Assembly: GCA_003130875.1 (NCBI GenBank)
Contig: QEXY01000047.1
Span: 1 to 62,436 of the forward strand
DNA length: 62,436 bases
Reading direction: 5' to 3'
From: Ardenticatenia bacterium
GTDB taxonomy: Bacteria > Chloroflexota > Anaerolineae > 4572-78 > NAK82
Part shown: positions 47,620-56,903 of the stretch, piece by piece
How positions within the stretch are numbered: position 1 is the stretch's first letter
Layout: every line of letters begins with the position of its first letter
Program-made: the position numbers and the translations under genes
Notes under the pieces: generated by a model
Told to the model about the DNA's origin: nothing
The model's input: only the letters and a program-made list of their open reading frames with translations
Database searches by the model: none

Positions 47620-49104
47620 TCATTGTTCCCTACTACGCAGGTGAGGGAACAAGATGACCTCGCGAATCGAGGTTTGGTCGGTGAAGAGCATCGTCAGCCG
47701 ATCCACCCCGATGCCCAAGCCTCCGGTGGGAGGCATGCCATGCATCAGGGCCAGCAAGTAGTCCTCGTCCATCGGATGGGCCTCGACATCTCCAGCGCGC
47801 GCGATCTGGGCCTGTTGTTCGAAGCGCTCGCGTTGTACCAGCGGATCGTTCAGCTCGCTATAGGCATTGCCGGTTTCCAGTCCGCCTATGAAGAGCTCAA
47901 AGCGTTCGACGTGGGTGGGGTCATCAGGGGAGGACTTGGCGAGCGGCGAGATGTCCACCGGATAGTCCTTGATGAAAGTCGGCTGGATCAGCGTCGGTTC
48001 GACAATCTCGCCCAACAGCTCCTCGATCAGCTTCCCCCAGGTCGGTTGGGGGCTGACGTCCAGACCGCGGCGTCGGACCTCTTCCCACAGCGCCTCCAAA
48101 GTGGGAAACTCTTTGTAGTCGATCCCGGTCATCTCTTGGATCGCGTCGCGCAGCGACCATCGCCGCCAGGGGGGCGTCAGGTCAATCGTGTGGCCCTGGA
48201 ATGTAAGCTGAGTGCCGCCGAGCACCTGTTCCGCCATCGTGGCGATCATGTTTTCGGTCAGCCACATCATGTCGTTGTAATCGGCATATGCCCAATAGCA
48301 CTCCATGGCGGTAAATTCGGGGTTATGCCGGGTGCTGATTCCTTCGTTGCGGAAATCCTTGCAAATTTCATATACCTTCTCGAAGCCGCCCACGATGAGG
48401 CGTTTGAGGTACAACTCATCTGAAATGCGCAGATAGAGGTCCATATCCAGTGCGTTGTGATGGGTGATGAAGGGTTGTGCCATAGCACCCCCGTAGATCG
48501 GCTGTAACGTGGGAGTTTCTACCTCCAGAAAGCCTTGACGGTCCAGGAAGCTGCGCATTGCGGTGATCAGACGGCTGCGTGTGATGAAAATACGGCGTAC
48601 CTCTTCGTTGGCGATCAGGTCGAGATAGCGCCGCCGATAGCGCGTTTCCACATCGCGCAGGCCGTGCCATTTTTCCGGCAAGGGGTGCAGTGCTTTGGCG
48701 AGCATCTGATACTTGTGCACGCGTACAGTAGCTTCGCCGGTTTGGGTACGAAACATGTGGCCGCTCACGCCGATGAAATCTCCCAGGTCGAAGTCGCGCT
48801 TGAAATTGGCATATGCTTCCTCACCCAGGTCATCCTGCCGCAAGTAAATTTGCAGGCGGCCGCTGCCGTCCTCGATGTGGGCAAATGTGCTGCGCCCCAT
48901 GATGCGCAACGCGCGGATGCGACCCACGACGTGTACGAAGGGGGCTGGGTTGCCGTCTGCCTCGGATTGCTCCAGCGCATGGATGGCCTGCGCGTTAGTA
49001 TGGCTGCGCAACGTGCGCGCAGGGTAAGGGTCAACGCCTCGCTCACGCAGTTGCCTGAGCTTGGCCAGGCGTTGTTGTACCTGATCACCTAGGTTTTCCA
49101 GCAT
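47620..49104 (-). CDS. lysS: Lysyl-tRNA synthetase, class II
   Basis: Charges tRNA-Lys. The ATG at 49104 follows AAGGAA and gives MLENLGDQVQQRLAKLRQL, a typical start; the frame extends to 49239 but that part is not conserved. 494 residues. An N-terminal OB-fold anticodon domain (HVVGRIRALRIMGRSTFAHI) precedes the class II core: motif 1 region VETPTLQPIYGGAMAQPFIT, motif 2 FRNEGISTRHNPEFTAMECYWAYADY, and motif 3 GLGIGVDRLTMLFTDQTSIREVILFP. Follows greA in the same direction. Confidence 0.95.
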   Translation of the reverse strand: MLENLGDQVQQRLAKLRQLRERGVDPYPARTLRSHTNAQAIHALEQSEADGNPAPFVHVVGRIRALRIMGRSTFAHIEDGSGRLQIYLRQDDLGEEAYANFKRDFDLGDFIGVSGHMFRTQTGEATVRVHKYQMLAKALHPLPEKWHGLRDVETRYRRRYLDLIANEEVRRIFITRSRLITAMRSFLDRQGFLEVETPTLQPIYGGAMAQPFITHHNALDMDLYLRISDELYLKRLIVGGFEKVYEICKDFRNEGISTRHNPEFTAMECYWAYADYNDMMWLTENMIATMAEQVLGGTQLTFQGHTIDLTPPWRRWSLRDAIQEMTGIDYKEFPTLEALWEEVRRRGLDVSPQPTWGKLIEELLGEIVEPTLIQPTFIKDYPVDISPLAKSSPDDPTHVERFELFIGGLETGNAYSELNDPLVQRERFEQQAQIARAGDVEAHPMDEDYLLALMHGMPPTGGLGIGVDRLTMLFTDQTSIREVILFPHLRSREQ

Positions 49105-49174
49105 GGACGGGTTCCTTCTTTTTTTGCTTGTCGAGATCGTCCTTGTTCTCTGGGTTTCGGGGAGGCAGCGGAAA

Positions 49175-49645
49175 TCACCGGATGTCAAGGATCTTGATGC
49201 GAATAGTGCCCACCGGTGCCGTGTAGGTGACAGTGGCATTCACAGGCTGCCCCATCAGAGCGCGACCTAAGGGGGATTCGTTGGAGATGCGGCCGTTCGA
49301 GGGATCTGCCTCGGCAGAACCCACGATGGTGTAGACCTCTGGATGCGTAGCCCCTTCTTCCAGGACGGTCACGCGCGAACCAAGCCGCACCACTTCCGAA
49401 GGGCCTTCCTCCTCGATGATCACCGCGTTTCGGATCATGTTGCGCAGGGTCAGGATACGTCCTTCGACAAAAGCTTGTTCGTGCTTGGCGTCGTCGTACT
49501 CAGCGTTTTCGGTGATGTCACCTTCTTCCTTAGCTGCTTGAATACGACTTGCCACCTGGCGACGTTTTTCCTCCTCTAAATAGCGCAGCTCTTCCTCGAG
49601 TTTTCTCAACCCCTCGCGCGTTAAGAACACCTGTTTTTCCGACAT
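49175..49645 (-). CDS. greA: Transcription elongation factor GreA
   Basis: Rescues backtracked RNA polymerase by stimulating transcript cleavage. 156 residues. An N-terminal coiled coil contains GDITENAEYDDAKHEQAFVEGRI with the acidic tip residues (Asp and Glu of GDITENAEY). The C-terminal FKBP-like domain holds VRLGSRVTVLEEGATHPEVYTIVG, NGRISNESPLGRALMGQ and RIKILDIR. It is the first of the greA-lysS pair, diverging from the YfhO-like gene. Confidence 0.96.
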   Translation of the reverse strand: MSEKQVFLTREGLRKLEEELRYLEEEKRRQVASRIQAAKEEGDITENAEYDDAKHEQAFVEGRILTLRNMIRNAVIIEEEGPSEVVRLGSRVTVLEEGATHPEVYTIVGSAEADPSNGRISNESPLGRALMGQPVNATVTYTAPVGTIRIKILDIR

Positions 49646-49885
49646 AGCGATCTCACCACACTTACAAGGAACTTGATATTAGGTGCGGTTTGCTCTTTCT
49701 CCCGCTTGAATGGGACAGACAAACAGCAAATCACAAAGGGCAGCCACACGCGAGCTTCTCACGATGGGAGGCTGCCGGGCTGCCAAAAACAACAAAGGAG
49801 ACGAGCTGTGTACGCGTCTCAATTTGATATTGTACTCAGGCCGCGGAAATATGCAAGCCATTTGCGCCGTGGTAGAATGGGCCTT

Positions 49886-52282
49886 ATGGAATGGCGCAAT
49901 CTATTGCGATGGTGGTGGCCGGAAGCCCTCATCGTTTTGCTGCTTGCCCTGTCACCTTTCCTCTTCTTTTGGCGTGTGGTGACACCCAACCCTGCCGATT
50001 CGATGAGCATCGCCGCGGGAGACTTTCTTGGGCAATATTATCCCCTGCGCGCCTTGACAGTGCGCGCGCTGGCCAGTGGCCGATTGCCCCTCTGGAACCC
50101 ATACTGGTATGCCGGCCAGCCTGCCCTGGCCGACATCCAGGCCGGTGCCTTCTATCCTCCTCAAATGTTTCAAGCGCTGCTTCTAGCAGTTGCGCACGTG
50201 GATTTTTCACCACACGCACTGGAATGGCAGGTGCTATGGCATTTCTCCTGGACAGCGGTGGGAACCTATCTCCTGGCTCGACGGTTAGTACGCACAGATG
50301 AACGCGCCTCTGTACGTCGGGTACGTTGTGCCGCCGCTGCGACTGCATTGGTCTTCACCTATAGCGGCTATCTCACCAGCTTTCCGGTCCAACAGGTGAC
50401 CATCCTCGAAGTGAGTGCGTGGCTGCCGTGGACATTATGGGCTGTGGACCTCTTGGCCGCACGGATCGGTTTCGGGTGGCGCGCGGCTGCACTGCCGATA
50501 GCCGGGACTGCCCTGACGGTGTGCCTGGCGTTGTTGGCTGGACATCCCCAGACATGGATGTATCTACTGTATACGGCGGTTGCCTTTTATCTCTGGCGCG
50601 TGTGGACGGTGTATGGTTCGAAAAGTACCTCGCGGATATATTTCTGGTTGCGCGCGATGGGACGTCTGGCCGTCGGGCTGCTCCTTGCTCTGATGCTCGG
50701 CGCTATCCAGTGGCTTCCCACTGTCGAGCTGATGGCGCGTTCCCCGCGTGCTGCTATGGGCTATCAAGAGGTCAGCTTCGGGCTCCCTGTGCATGAGTTC
50801 GTCGCATTGATCTACCCCGGCTACATGGGGGGGTCACCGCAGTATATGGGTATCTTACCACTCGTGCTGATCGGACTGGCCTGGGCCATCGGACGGCCAC
50901 GCCGTCAGATCGCGTTTTGGAGTGCGTTAGGCGCTTTGGCACTGCTGCTCTCATTCGGAGGCAACACCTTCCTGTATGCTCTTTTCTACTTGGTGGTGCC
51001 AGGATTTGCACTGGTACGCCATCAGGAGCGCGTCTATCTGATCTATGCGCTGTGCGCTGCGATATTGAGTGGCTATGGCACTCTGGCGCTTACAGCGCCA
51101 TTGGAACGAGCGCGGCGGACGGTCCTGGAACGTTTCGTGCGCACGACGCGTTACGTTTTTCTCGCTGCGCTCGGAGTCACATTTCTCTTTGTCTATGGCT
51201 CGTTAGCCACGGAGCAACGCGATCTATTTGCCGGTGTGTTGCGCCATCACATCTTTGCGCTGCTCATCCTGGGAATCAGCTTGTCCCTGCTGGCGTTGCG
51301 TGTGCGGCGCCATCTGGCACAACCATGGGGGATGGTCCTTTTAACAGGCTGTATCGCATTGAACCTGTTTACGGTCAATTGGCGTTTTAACCTCCGATCA
51401 ACCACGGATTGGTTCCCCTCCACCCCAGCCATCGAAACGTTGCGCGAGCAGCTGGCACACCAACCGGGAGTGGTACGTATCGCCAGTGGGGGTCTGCTGC
51501 CCCAAGGACCGGGCGCAGCAGCGGTTTATGGATTCGAGGACATCACTGGCAACAGCCCACTCCATTTGGCAGCCTGGGAGGAGTTCCAAGCAATCGTGCC
51601 AGAGTGGCGACGCTGGCAGCTGGGTAACGTGCATTATGTCTTGAGCGATCGGGCACTGGACGGCCCTGGTCTGCGTCGGCTGTTCCCTCATGAACCGCCC
51701 CAAGAGGAAGACGTGATATATGTATATGCCGTCACCGACCCATTTCCGCGTGCCTGGGTGGTGCATCAGTGGGAGGTGGTACGCGACCGGGCAGCTGCGC
51801 TGCAGCGCATCAGCCAGGACGACTTCGACCTGCGCCGGATGGCTGTGGTCGAGCATCCGGTGGATGTGGATTCATCGCCACATCCGGTGGAAGGATCCCG
51901 TGCGCAGGTGACCTCTTTCTCTGTCGAGGCACTCGAGCTGGACGTACAAGCGGTCGCCGATGGACTGCTCGTGTTGAGCGAGATTAACTATCCTGGATGG
52001 CACGTCAGCGTGGATGGGCATGCGGCGCAGATCGTGACCGCCAACGGGATATTCCGTGGCATTCCGCTCGCAGCCGGTCGGCATCACGTGCGCCTGTGGT
52101 ATGCTCCCACCAGTGTGCAGATCGGCATGGGCATCGCCGCGGTGACGTGGGTCGGCGGGGTGATCACTGTGTTGTTCCTCCTTCTCTACCGCCCGCTGTC
52201 GCAGCGCAGCCCTGTAAGGCACAATAGCACAGAGGCGCTAGCGTGTGGGATAGTTGTGGACAAAGAGGCATATACTGGATAA
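49886..52282 (+). CDS. YfhO-family polytopic membrane protein
   Basis: A 798-residue protein with roughly 12-14 TM segments and a C-terminal extracytoplasmic beta domain (about 670-770, ending before a last TM helix). The ATG at 49886 gives MEWRNLLRWWWPEALIVLLL; a longer open frame (to 49673) has no family character, and an ATG at 49877 is also possible. The WNPYWYAGQPALADIQAGAFYPPQMFQALL segment in the first external loop is the YfhO (DUF6044-like) signature; in Gram-positive bacteria YfhO is involved in glycosylating lipoteichoic acids. The C-terminal LVLSEINYPGWHVSVDGHAAQIVTANGIFRGIPL segment is also standard. The sugar and acceptor are unknown. Confidence 0.85.
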   Translation: MEWRNLLRWWWPEALIVLLLALSPFLFFWRVVTPNPADSMSIAAGDFLGQYYPLRALTVRALASGRLPLWNPYWYAGQPALADIQAGAFYPPQMFQALLLAVAHVDFSPHALEWQVLWHFSWTAVGTYLLARRLVRTDERASVRRVRCAAAATALVFTYSGYLTSFPVQQVTILEVSAWLPWTLWAVDLLAARIGFGWRAAALPIAGTALTVCLALLAGHPQTWMYLLYTAVAFYLWRVWTVYGSKSTSRIYFWLRAMGRLAVGLLLALMLGAIQWLPTVELMARSPRAAMGYQEVSFGLPVHEFVALIYPGYMGGSPQYMGILPLVLIGLAWAIGRPRRQIAFWSALGALALLLSFGGNTFLYALFYLVVPGFALVRHQERVYLIYALCAAILSGYGTLALTAPLERARRTVLERFVRTTRYVFLAALGVTFLFVYGSLATEQRDLFAGVLRHHIFALLILGISLSLLALRVRRHLAQPWGMVLLTGCIALNLFTVNWRFNLRSTTDWFPSTPAIETLREQLAHQPGVVRIASGGLLPQGPGAAAVYGFEDITGNSPLHLAAWEEFQAIVPEWRRWQLGNVHYVLSDRALDGPGLRRLFPHEPPQEEDVIYVYAVTDPFPRAWVVHQWEVVRDRAAALQRISQDDFDLRRMAVVEHPVDVDSSPHPVEGSRAQVTSFSVEALELDVQAVADGLLVLSEINYPGWHVSVDGHAAQIVTANGIFRGIPLAAGRHHVRLWYAPTSVQIGMGIAAVTWVGGVITVLFLLLYRPLSQRSPVRHNSTEALACGIVVDKEAYTG

Positions 52283-52294
52283 GAGGCGGTCTAG

Positions 52295-52367
52295 CTCCTC
52301 GGGTAGGACTCGAACCTACAACCAACCGGTTAACAGCCGGCCGCTCTGCCTATTGAGCTACCGAGGA
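52295..52367 (-). tRNA. tRNA-Asn (anticodon GTT)
   Basis: Read on the minus strand it folds as a full cloverleaf: acceptor stem TCCTCGG / CCGAGGA (seven pairs), D arm with GCTC, anticodon stem CCGGC/GCCGG around CTGTTAA (anticodon GTT), and T arm with GTAGGTTCGAGTCCTAC; discriminator base G. No CCA is encoded. A near-perfect promoter lies just upstream. Confidence 0.95.
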
Positions 52368-52381
52368 TTGTCACTATAATT

Positions 52382-52410
52382 ATTATAGAGCGGGGATGCC
52401 AAATTGTCAA
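52382..52410 (-). promoter_or_regulatory. Perfect consensus promoter for tRNA-Asn
   Basis: On the minus strand TTGACA (52405-52410), a 17-nt spacer and TATAAT (52382-52387), the exact sigma-70 consensus, 14 nt before the mature tRNA. A 92-bp inverted-repeat element begins only 3 nt beyond the -35. Confidence 0.85.
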
Positions 52411-52413
52411 ATG

Positions 52414-52505
52414 AGAGGGTGTTGAAAAAGTCTTTAGTTACCCGCTTTATTGGCCCATTTTCCTATGAAAATCTGAGCGGTCAAGGGACTTTTTCAACAC
52501 TCTCT
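52414..52505. mobile_element. 92-bp MITE-like element with 19-bp inverted ends
   Basis: The ends AGAGGGTGTTGAAAAAGTC (52414-52432) and the complement of 52487-52505 match at 18 of 19 positions. The inner 54 nt has no coding capacity. TGTTGAAAAAG-type ends are common for IS-type elements, so this may be a MITE or an IS left with only its ends. It could also form a strong hairpin in RNA. Confidence 0.65.
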
Positions 52506-52547
52506 ATGATCTATGATCCAGTGCTCTGGACACGCTCTGCACACGGA

Positions 52548-55178
52548 TCACCCGCTCACGTCGATGGTGGTCACATCCAGGAAGGTCCCCCGTGGATTTC
52601 CGGCGATGTCCAGCACATCCATCTGCTGCTGAGTCTGGAGCTCATATAACCCCACGCGCAGGATGTATGCGCCAAGAGATAGGTCATCCGGCAGTGCTAT
52701 AACGTGACGATCCGGGACGACCTCGCCGATGCGCCAGCGTGCGGTGGGACGCGTGCCGCATGCCGGTACATTGTCCGCCTGGGCTACTGTGCGCGCAGCT
52801 GCCGCATCCACCAAATGCACAAATACTTTGTAGGGCAGATTCACCGTGTCCGCTGCCTGCCAGTATAGCGTGATGACCAACACCCCACCTGGCTTGAGCC
52901 ATTGGGTGTCCATATCGTAACCCAATAGCGCCACTTTGTCGCGCACCTGGGTGATGCGGGGATCGTGGTAGTGCATAGCGACCTGTTGCAGCGCCTTCGG
53001 GGCGGGGCGGAAGACCGCCGGGCTTTCCAGAGGATGGGAAATGGTAGGACTGGGTTCTGTGTAGGGTGGTGTGCGGAAGTCATCCGGCGTGATGAAAGAG
53101 GTGTATACCTCAGGCTCCGGCCAGCGCGTGATCTGCCCTTTCGAGCCACCCAGCGGAGCGAATTCATAGACATCGATCTGCAGCCGCTCACGGTTCCACA
53201 CCTGGCCGATGTGTGCATAGTGGTTCAGGTCGAAGGCTGGAGGTGTGGTCGCCTCTTCCCGCCCCTTCTGCTGGAATTGGGTGGCGAAGTAGTAGCGCGG
53301 GTAACACGGATTGCGCGGCCAGCCCAGCGTGTACCAAAAGAGGTTGGTGCCGTGATCATTGCTATCCCAATCGCCTTGCAGCGTGCCCGCGAGAAAAAGT
53401 TGCTGGATCATCTGCCAGCCCAGGCGGTGGGGCATACCATATGGCCGCCGTGAGCCAAAGGGGAAGGCAGGATCTTCCCAATAAAGGGCGCTTTTGTTCT
53501 TCGGATAGGTGAAAATGTACTCTGTGTGCGTGGCCGCAAAAAGCATATACTGGTAGTTGGTGGACAAAGCCAACAGCAGTGCACCGAGCGCAACCGGAAC
53601 GGGCCAAAGCCGATGCCCTATGTGAGGAGGTAAGCGAACGCGCAGGGCCTCGAACGCCTGAACGATCCCCACTGCCGCCAGGATCCCGGCACCTGGCAGG
53701 ATCATTTGTAAGTGGGTGCGCGGATGGTCTACAAAGAACACGTAGCCAATGAAGGCGGTTCCCACCCAGGTGTAGATGACCTTGAGCTCAGTTGAAATGG
53801 CCGCAGCGGTCAACATGGATCCCAGCCAAAGGCAAGACACGATCAAGGGCAGGTAGCGCTGTGCACCGGCCGTATAGGCAACGAAACCCGCCAGAACCAT
53901 CGCGACAATCATCACCACGGTACGTCTACCCTGGACTCGTCCGCTTGCCGCTGCGATGAAGTCGTATCCGATTTTGAGCAGCACCGCTGCGCTCAGAGTG
54001 GCGACGTAGTAAACCGAGTTATACAGCACATTGAATACATACAGCTCGCCGAAGTTATTGGCCGGCCATTTGGCGACGCCGATGACACGCCCCAGGTAGG
54101 TCGCCGTCTCGGAGATGCGCGGATGGCACAGGTAGGGATAGTAAAACAACGCGATCACCCCGACTGCCAGCAACGCAGCGCCGATCAGCGCGCGATGGTG
54201 TGTGCGCAATTCGGCGGGGTGTTTGACATAGCGTTGCCCTACCAGAAAAGCGCACACCGGCACGATCACCAGCGCATCGTAATGTGCCAGGAGACCTACA
54301 CTGCCCAGAAAGGCGGCCATGGCGAGGTACCACACATTGCCATTGCGGTAGAAATGAAATGCGAGCAGCAAGGCCAGCGTCGTGACGAGGAACACGATGG
54401 ACTGATATTGGACGATGCGCCCGAAGGCAACATAGAGACCGTTGATAGCAATTAGCAACGCTGCCAGCCATGCCACGGCGCGGCCGAACATCGAGCGCGC
54501 CAGCAGGTACAGCGCTACCGTCCCGGCGATGTGCGCCAGAGCGAACGGCAGGCGCACGGTGAACGCGTCCCAATTCCCTGCCAGCAGTCCAAAAGCTGCT
54601 GGTACTAGGACTTCAGCCGGTCCTTTGGTATGCTCAAAAAGAACCTCTCTATGACCCCCAACCACTGCCAGGGCGCGCAACAAGCCGTTCATCTCGTCGC
54701 CCCAGTGATCGGCATAGTGCAAGTTGGTCACGGTGAGGAAGGCGGCAATGGTCACGCATACGCCCACTGCGATCATATCGTGGGCGTATAAGCGGCGCCT
54801 CGGGGGAGATGGGGTGGTGCCGTGCAGATGGATGGCTAAAAGCGCGAGAGAAGCGAATCCCAACGTCAGCAGCAAGGTCGAAGTGGTCACCCTCCCTTGA
54901 GTATATACTAAGACCAGCGAGACCAGAACCGTGAGGGCGAAGCTCAGCCCAACCGCCAGGGTCAGCCGCTCGAAGATCTCCTCGAATGGACAGGGGAGTA
55001 CACTGACCAACGCCCAGCCGGGCAGGAAACATGTTAGCAGGACAACACCCCACAGGCTTACCTCAGGAGGGGTGGGGGCCAGAACGAGTCCTACCGAGGC
55101 AATGAGCAGAGCGATGCTCCAAAATCTTACCCAGCGGCGAATGCCCAAAAAAATAGCCCTTTCTTCTCTCAGCTTCAA
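52548..55178 (-). CDS. GT39-type polytopic glycosyltransferase-like protein
   Basis: An 876-residue membrane protein with about 12 TM segments (residues 1-570) and an extracytoplasmic C-terminal part (about 720-876). An acidic first-loop motif (YADHWGDEMNGLLRALAVV, with Asp-Glu) and the following VPAAFGLLAGNWDAFTVRLPFALAHIAG are typical of dolichyl/polyprenyl-phosphate-mannose-protein mannosyltransferase-like enzymes (GT39/PMT_2). The C-terminal stretch (LVITLYWQAADTVNLPYKVFVHLVD) is the same kind of beta domain as in the protein at 8888. The start is uncertain: TTG at 55178 or TTG at 55148. The gene stands alone. Confidence 0.75.
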   Translation of the reverse strand: MKLREERAIFLGIRRWVRFWSIALLIASVGLVLAPTPPEVSLWGVVLLTCFLPGWALVSVLPCPFEEIFERLTLAVGLSFALTVLVSLVLVYTQGRVTTSTLLLTLGFASLALLAIHLHGTTPSPPRRRLYAHDMIAVGVCVTIAAFLTVTNLHYADHWGDEMNGLLRALAVVGGHREVLFEHTKGPAEVLVPAAFGLLAGNWDAFTVRLPFALAHIAGTVALYLLARSMFGRAVAWLAALLIAINGLYVAFGRIVQYQSIVFLVTTLALLLAFHFYRNGNVWYLAMAAFLGSVGLLAHYDALVIVPVCAFLVGQRYVKHPAELRTHHRALIGAALLAVGVIALFYYPYLCHPRISETATYLGRVIGVAKWPANNFGELYVFNVLYNSVYYVATLSAAVLLKIGYDFIAAASGRVQGRRTVVMIVAMVLAGFVAYTAGAQRYLPLIVSCLWLGSMLTAAAISTELKVIYTWVGTAFIGYVFFVDHPRTHLQMILPGAGILAAVGIVQAFEALRVRLPPHIGHRLWPVPVALGALLLALSTNYQYMLFAATHTEYIFTYPKNKSALYWEDPAFPFGSRRPYGMPHRLGWQMIQQLFLAGTLQGDWDSNDHGTNLFWYTLGWPRNPCYPRYYFATQFQQKGREEATTPPAFDLNHYAHIGQVWNRERLQIDVYEFAPLGGSKGQITRWPEPEVYTSFITPDDFRTPPYTEPSPTISHPLESPAVFRPAPKALQQVAMHYHDPRITQVRDKVALLGYDMDTQWLKPGGVLVITLYWQAADTVNLPYKVFVHLVDAAAARTVAQADNVPACGTRPTARWRIGEVVPDRHVIALPDDLSLGAYILRVGLYELQTQQQMDVLDIAGNPRGTFLDVTTIDVSG

Positions 55179-55287
55179 AGTGGGAAAGCAGTTGTCCTCT
55201 CACGCACTCGGATGAGCTCTCTTACGAAACGCGAAAGGCCAAAATCCAGCGGCCCTGGCGTTCCGGAGACTGTACGCAGAACTTGGT

Positions 55288-55315
55288 TTGACGCCCGATG
55301 TGCATATGCTATAAT
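55288..55315 (+). promoter_or_regulatory. Strong extended -10 promoter for the 55508-59578 operon
   Basis: TTGACG (55288-55293), a 16-nt spacer and TATAAT (55310-55315) with TG one base before it. It lies 193 nt before the first start codon. The long leader (55320-55507) shows no recognised riboswitch or tRNA. Confidence 0.7.
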
Positions 55316-55507
55316 AGCCACCCGTAGAGAAGTGCGCATATTCAACACGGGATTCAAATCACATACCCACCCGGGTGTTTTGCAATTCAGCAAACCCCAG
55401 CGATCTTTTTCATCGCGGGTGTTCTTGGGAGATTGTCGAGCGGTAGTCTACTCGGTCCCGTCGGAGATGGCAATTCGCTGTTGGGTGGTTCGGTGGATAG
55501 GAGATAG

Positions 55508-56809
55508 ATGTCTATTGTGAGCGAGGGAGTGCAAGCGACATCCGCGGGGCTGGGACCAGAAGAGCGTATCCGCGCTGCCCTCTTCTCCGGAGATGATGAG
55601 CAGATCGTGGAAGCGTGTCGCGGCAACGAACGACACCTGCACGCCTTTTCGGATGAGGAGAGGAAACGCATCGCCCTGGCATTTGAGCGCGTCCAGGTGT
55701 TGACTGAGCTGCGCGCCGCATTTGCCCGCCAATCGCCTGACGAGATCGTGCGTATTTACTCGAAGCATATTGACATCCTAGAAGGATGTCGCAACTTCAG
55801 CCGGGAAGAGCGACAGCGTGTGATCCAGGCCAAGCGCGCCCTTCTGCTGCGTGACCTGGAACTGGCAATGCGCGTGGGTGATATCTTCTGGATCGAGCGC
55901 GCTGGGCGTAGCGCTGCCGAGGGCGGTTGCCAGTTGTCACAAGAGCAATACCTTGCCATAGAACGTGCGCGTCAGACCATCACAGCGCTGCGTCAGTTGC
56001 AACAAGCGATCCAGGTGGATGACGATGTCGCCATTGTGCAAGCGTACAATGCCGAGCTGCTGGATAATTGTCGTCAGATCAGTGCTCAGGAGATGAAACG
56101 AGTGCGCCAGGCGCAAGATCGCTTGCGCCGCTGGCAACTCCTCCAGATGGCATTGGCCCGGGAAGATGATCGCCGCATTGCTTCCCTGTACGATCCTGTC
56201 TTGTTCGATGAACAGTTCAAACCGATGAGCGCGGAGCAGCGCGCGCGCTGTGAGCTCGCCATCCAGCGCGTCCGAGCATACGAACGGTTACAACAAGCAT
56301 TTCAGACAGGCGATCCCCAGCATATTGTGGATGCTTATGACCCTGAATTGTTGGATGCGTCCTCGTTGCTGACCGCGCAGCAACGCAGGCGCATTGAGGA
56401 AGCCCGTTATCAGGTGCTGATGCTCAAAGCTTGGAAAAGCGGCGACCTCGAGCGCATTATGGATGCGTATCGGGCGTTGCGGCAAGCACACGTGAGCTTG
56501 CCTGCCGGTGTGGATCGAGAGGCGCTGATAGAGGCGGAACAGCTGTGGGGATTGCTGGAACAATTTCGCACCGCATTGCGCTATCCGATAGCGCGCGACG
56601 AGGAAATTGTACGCTTGGGGGAACGTTTGTTGGATCGATCCCCCGATCTGGTGACGCCGGAGGAACGCGAACGTATCACCGACGCCAAAAAACGTTTAGG
56701 CGCCCGGTCGCGTCTGTTGTGGGCGACAGCCTCTGGGGATGACACGCGGATCACGTTGGTGCGGCGGCATCTGTCCTCCTTGGTCGCTTCGCGCTCCGGA
56801 CAGGGGTGA
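55508..56809 (+). CDS. Soluble protein of about nine ~48-residue helical repeats
   Basis: A 433-residue protein that I do not recognise as a named family. It lacks a signal peptide or TM segment and should be cytoplasmic. AGGAG lies 6 nt before the ATG. About nine units repeat, each with an acidic turn (SGDDEQI, SPDEI, GDIFWI, DDDVAI, EDDRRI, GDPQHI, GDLERI, RDEEI, GDDTRI at about residues 27, 76, 124, 171, 219, 268, 312, 362 and 410), then a helix with (I/V)..aYdpeLL, then LsxeqrrRiexAxxrv and a linking helix, so the period is close to 48. The layout suggests an alpha-solenoid for protein binding. First gene of a three-gene run. Confidence 0.75.
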   Translation: MSIVSEGVQATSAGLGPEERIRAALFSGDDEQIVEACRGNERHLHAFSDEERKRIALAFERVQVLTELRAAFARQSPDEIVRIYSKHIDILEGCRNFSREERQRVIQAKRALLLRDLELAMRVGDIFWIERAGRSAAEGGCQLSQEQYLAIERARQTITALRQLQQAIQVDDDVAIVQAYNAELLDNCRQISAQEMKRVRQAQDRLRRWQLLQMALAREDDRRIASLYDPVLFDEQFKPMSAEQRARCELAIQRVRAYERLQQAFQTGDPQHIVDAYDPELLDASSLLTAQQRRRIEEARYQVLMLKAWKSGDLERIMDAYRALRQAHVSLPAGVDREALIEAEQLWGLLEQFRTALRYPIARDEEIVRLGERLLDRSPDLVTPEERERITDAKKRLGARSRLLWATASGDDTRITLVRRHLSSLVASRSGQG

Positions 56810-56903
56810 ACATATCGCTGCTCTCATGTCACGTTGCGTTGACGCGGAGGGAGGATAAAACCAATATATATGGACGACATACCGGTTGAAAGGTAAGGTG
56901 CGC

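Noticed and set aside
49105-49239. 45-codon N-terminal extension of LysS
   Set aside because: It overlaps greA's 3' end and has no lysyl-tRNA synthetase character; ATG 49104 fits better.
55430-55490. tRNA-like text in the leader of the 55508 gene
   Set aside because: A segment resembling a D arm is present but no acceptor stem, anticodon loop or T arm could be matched.
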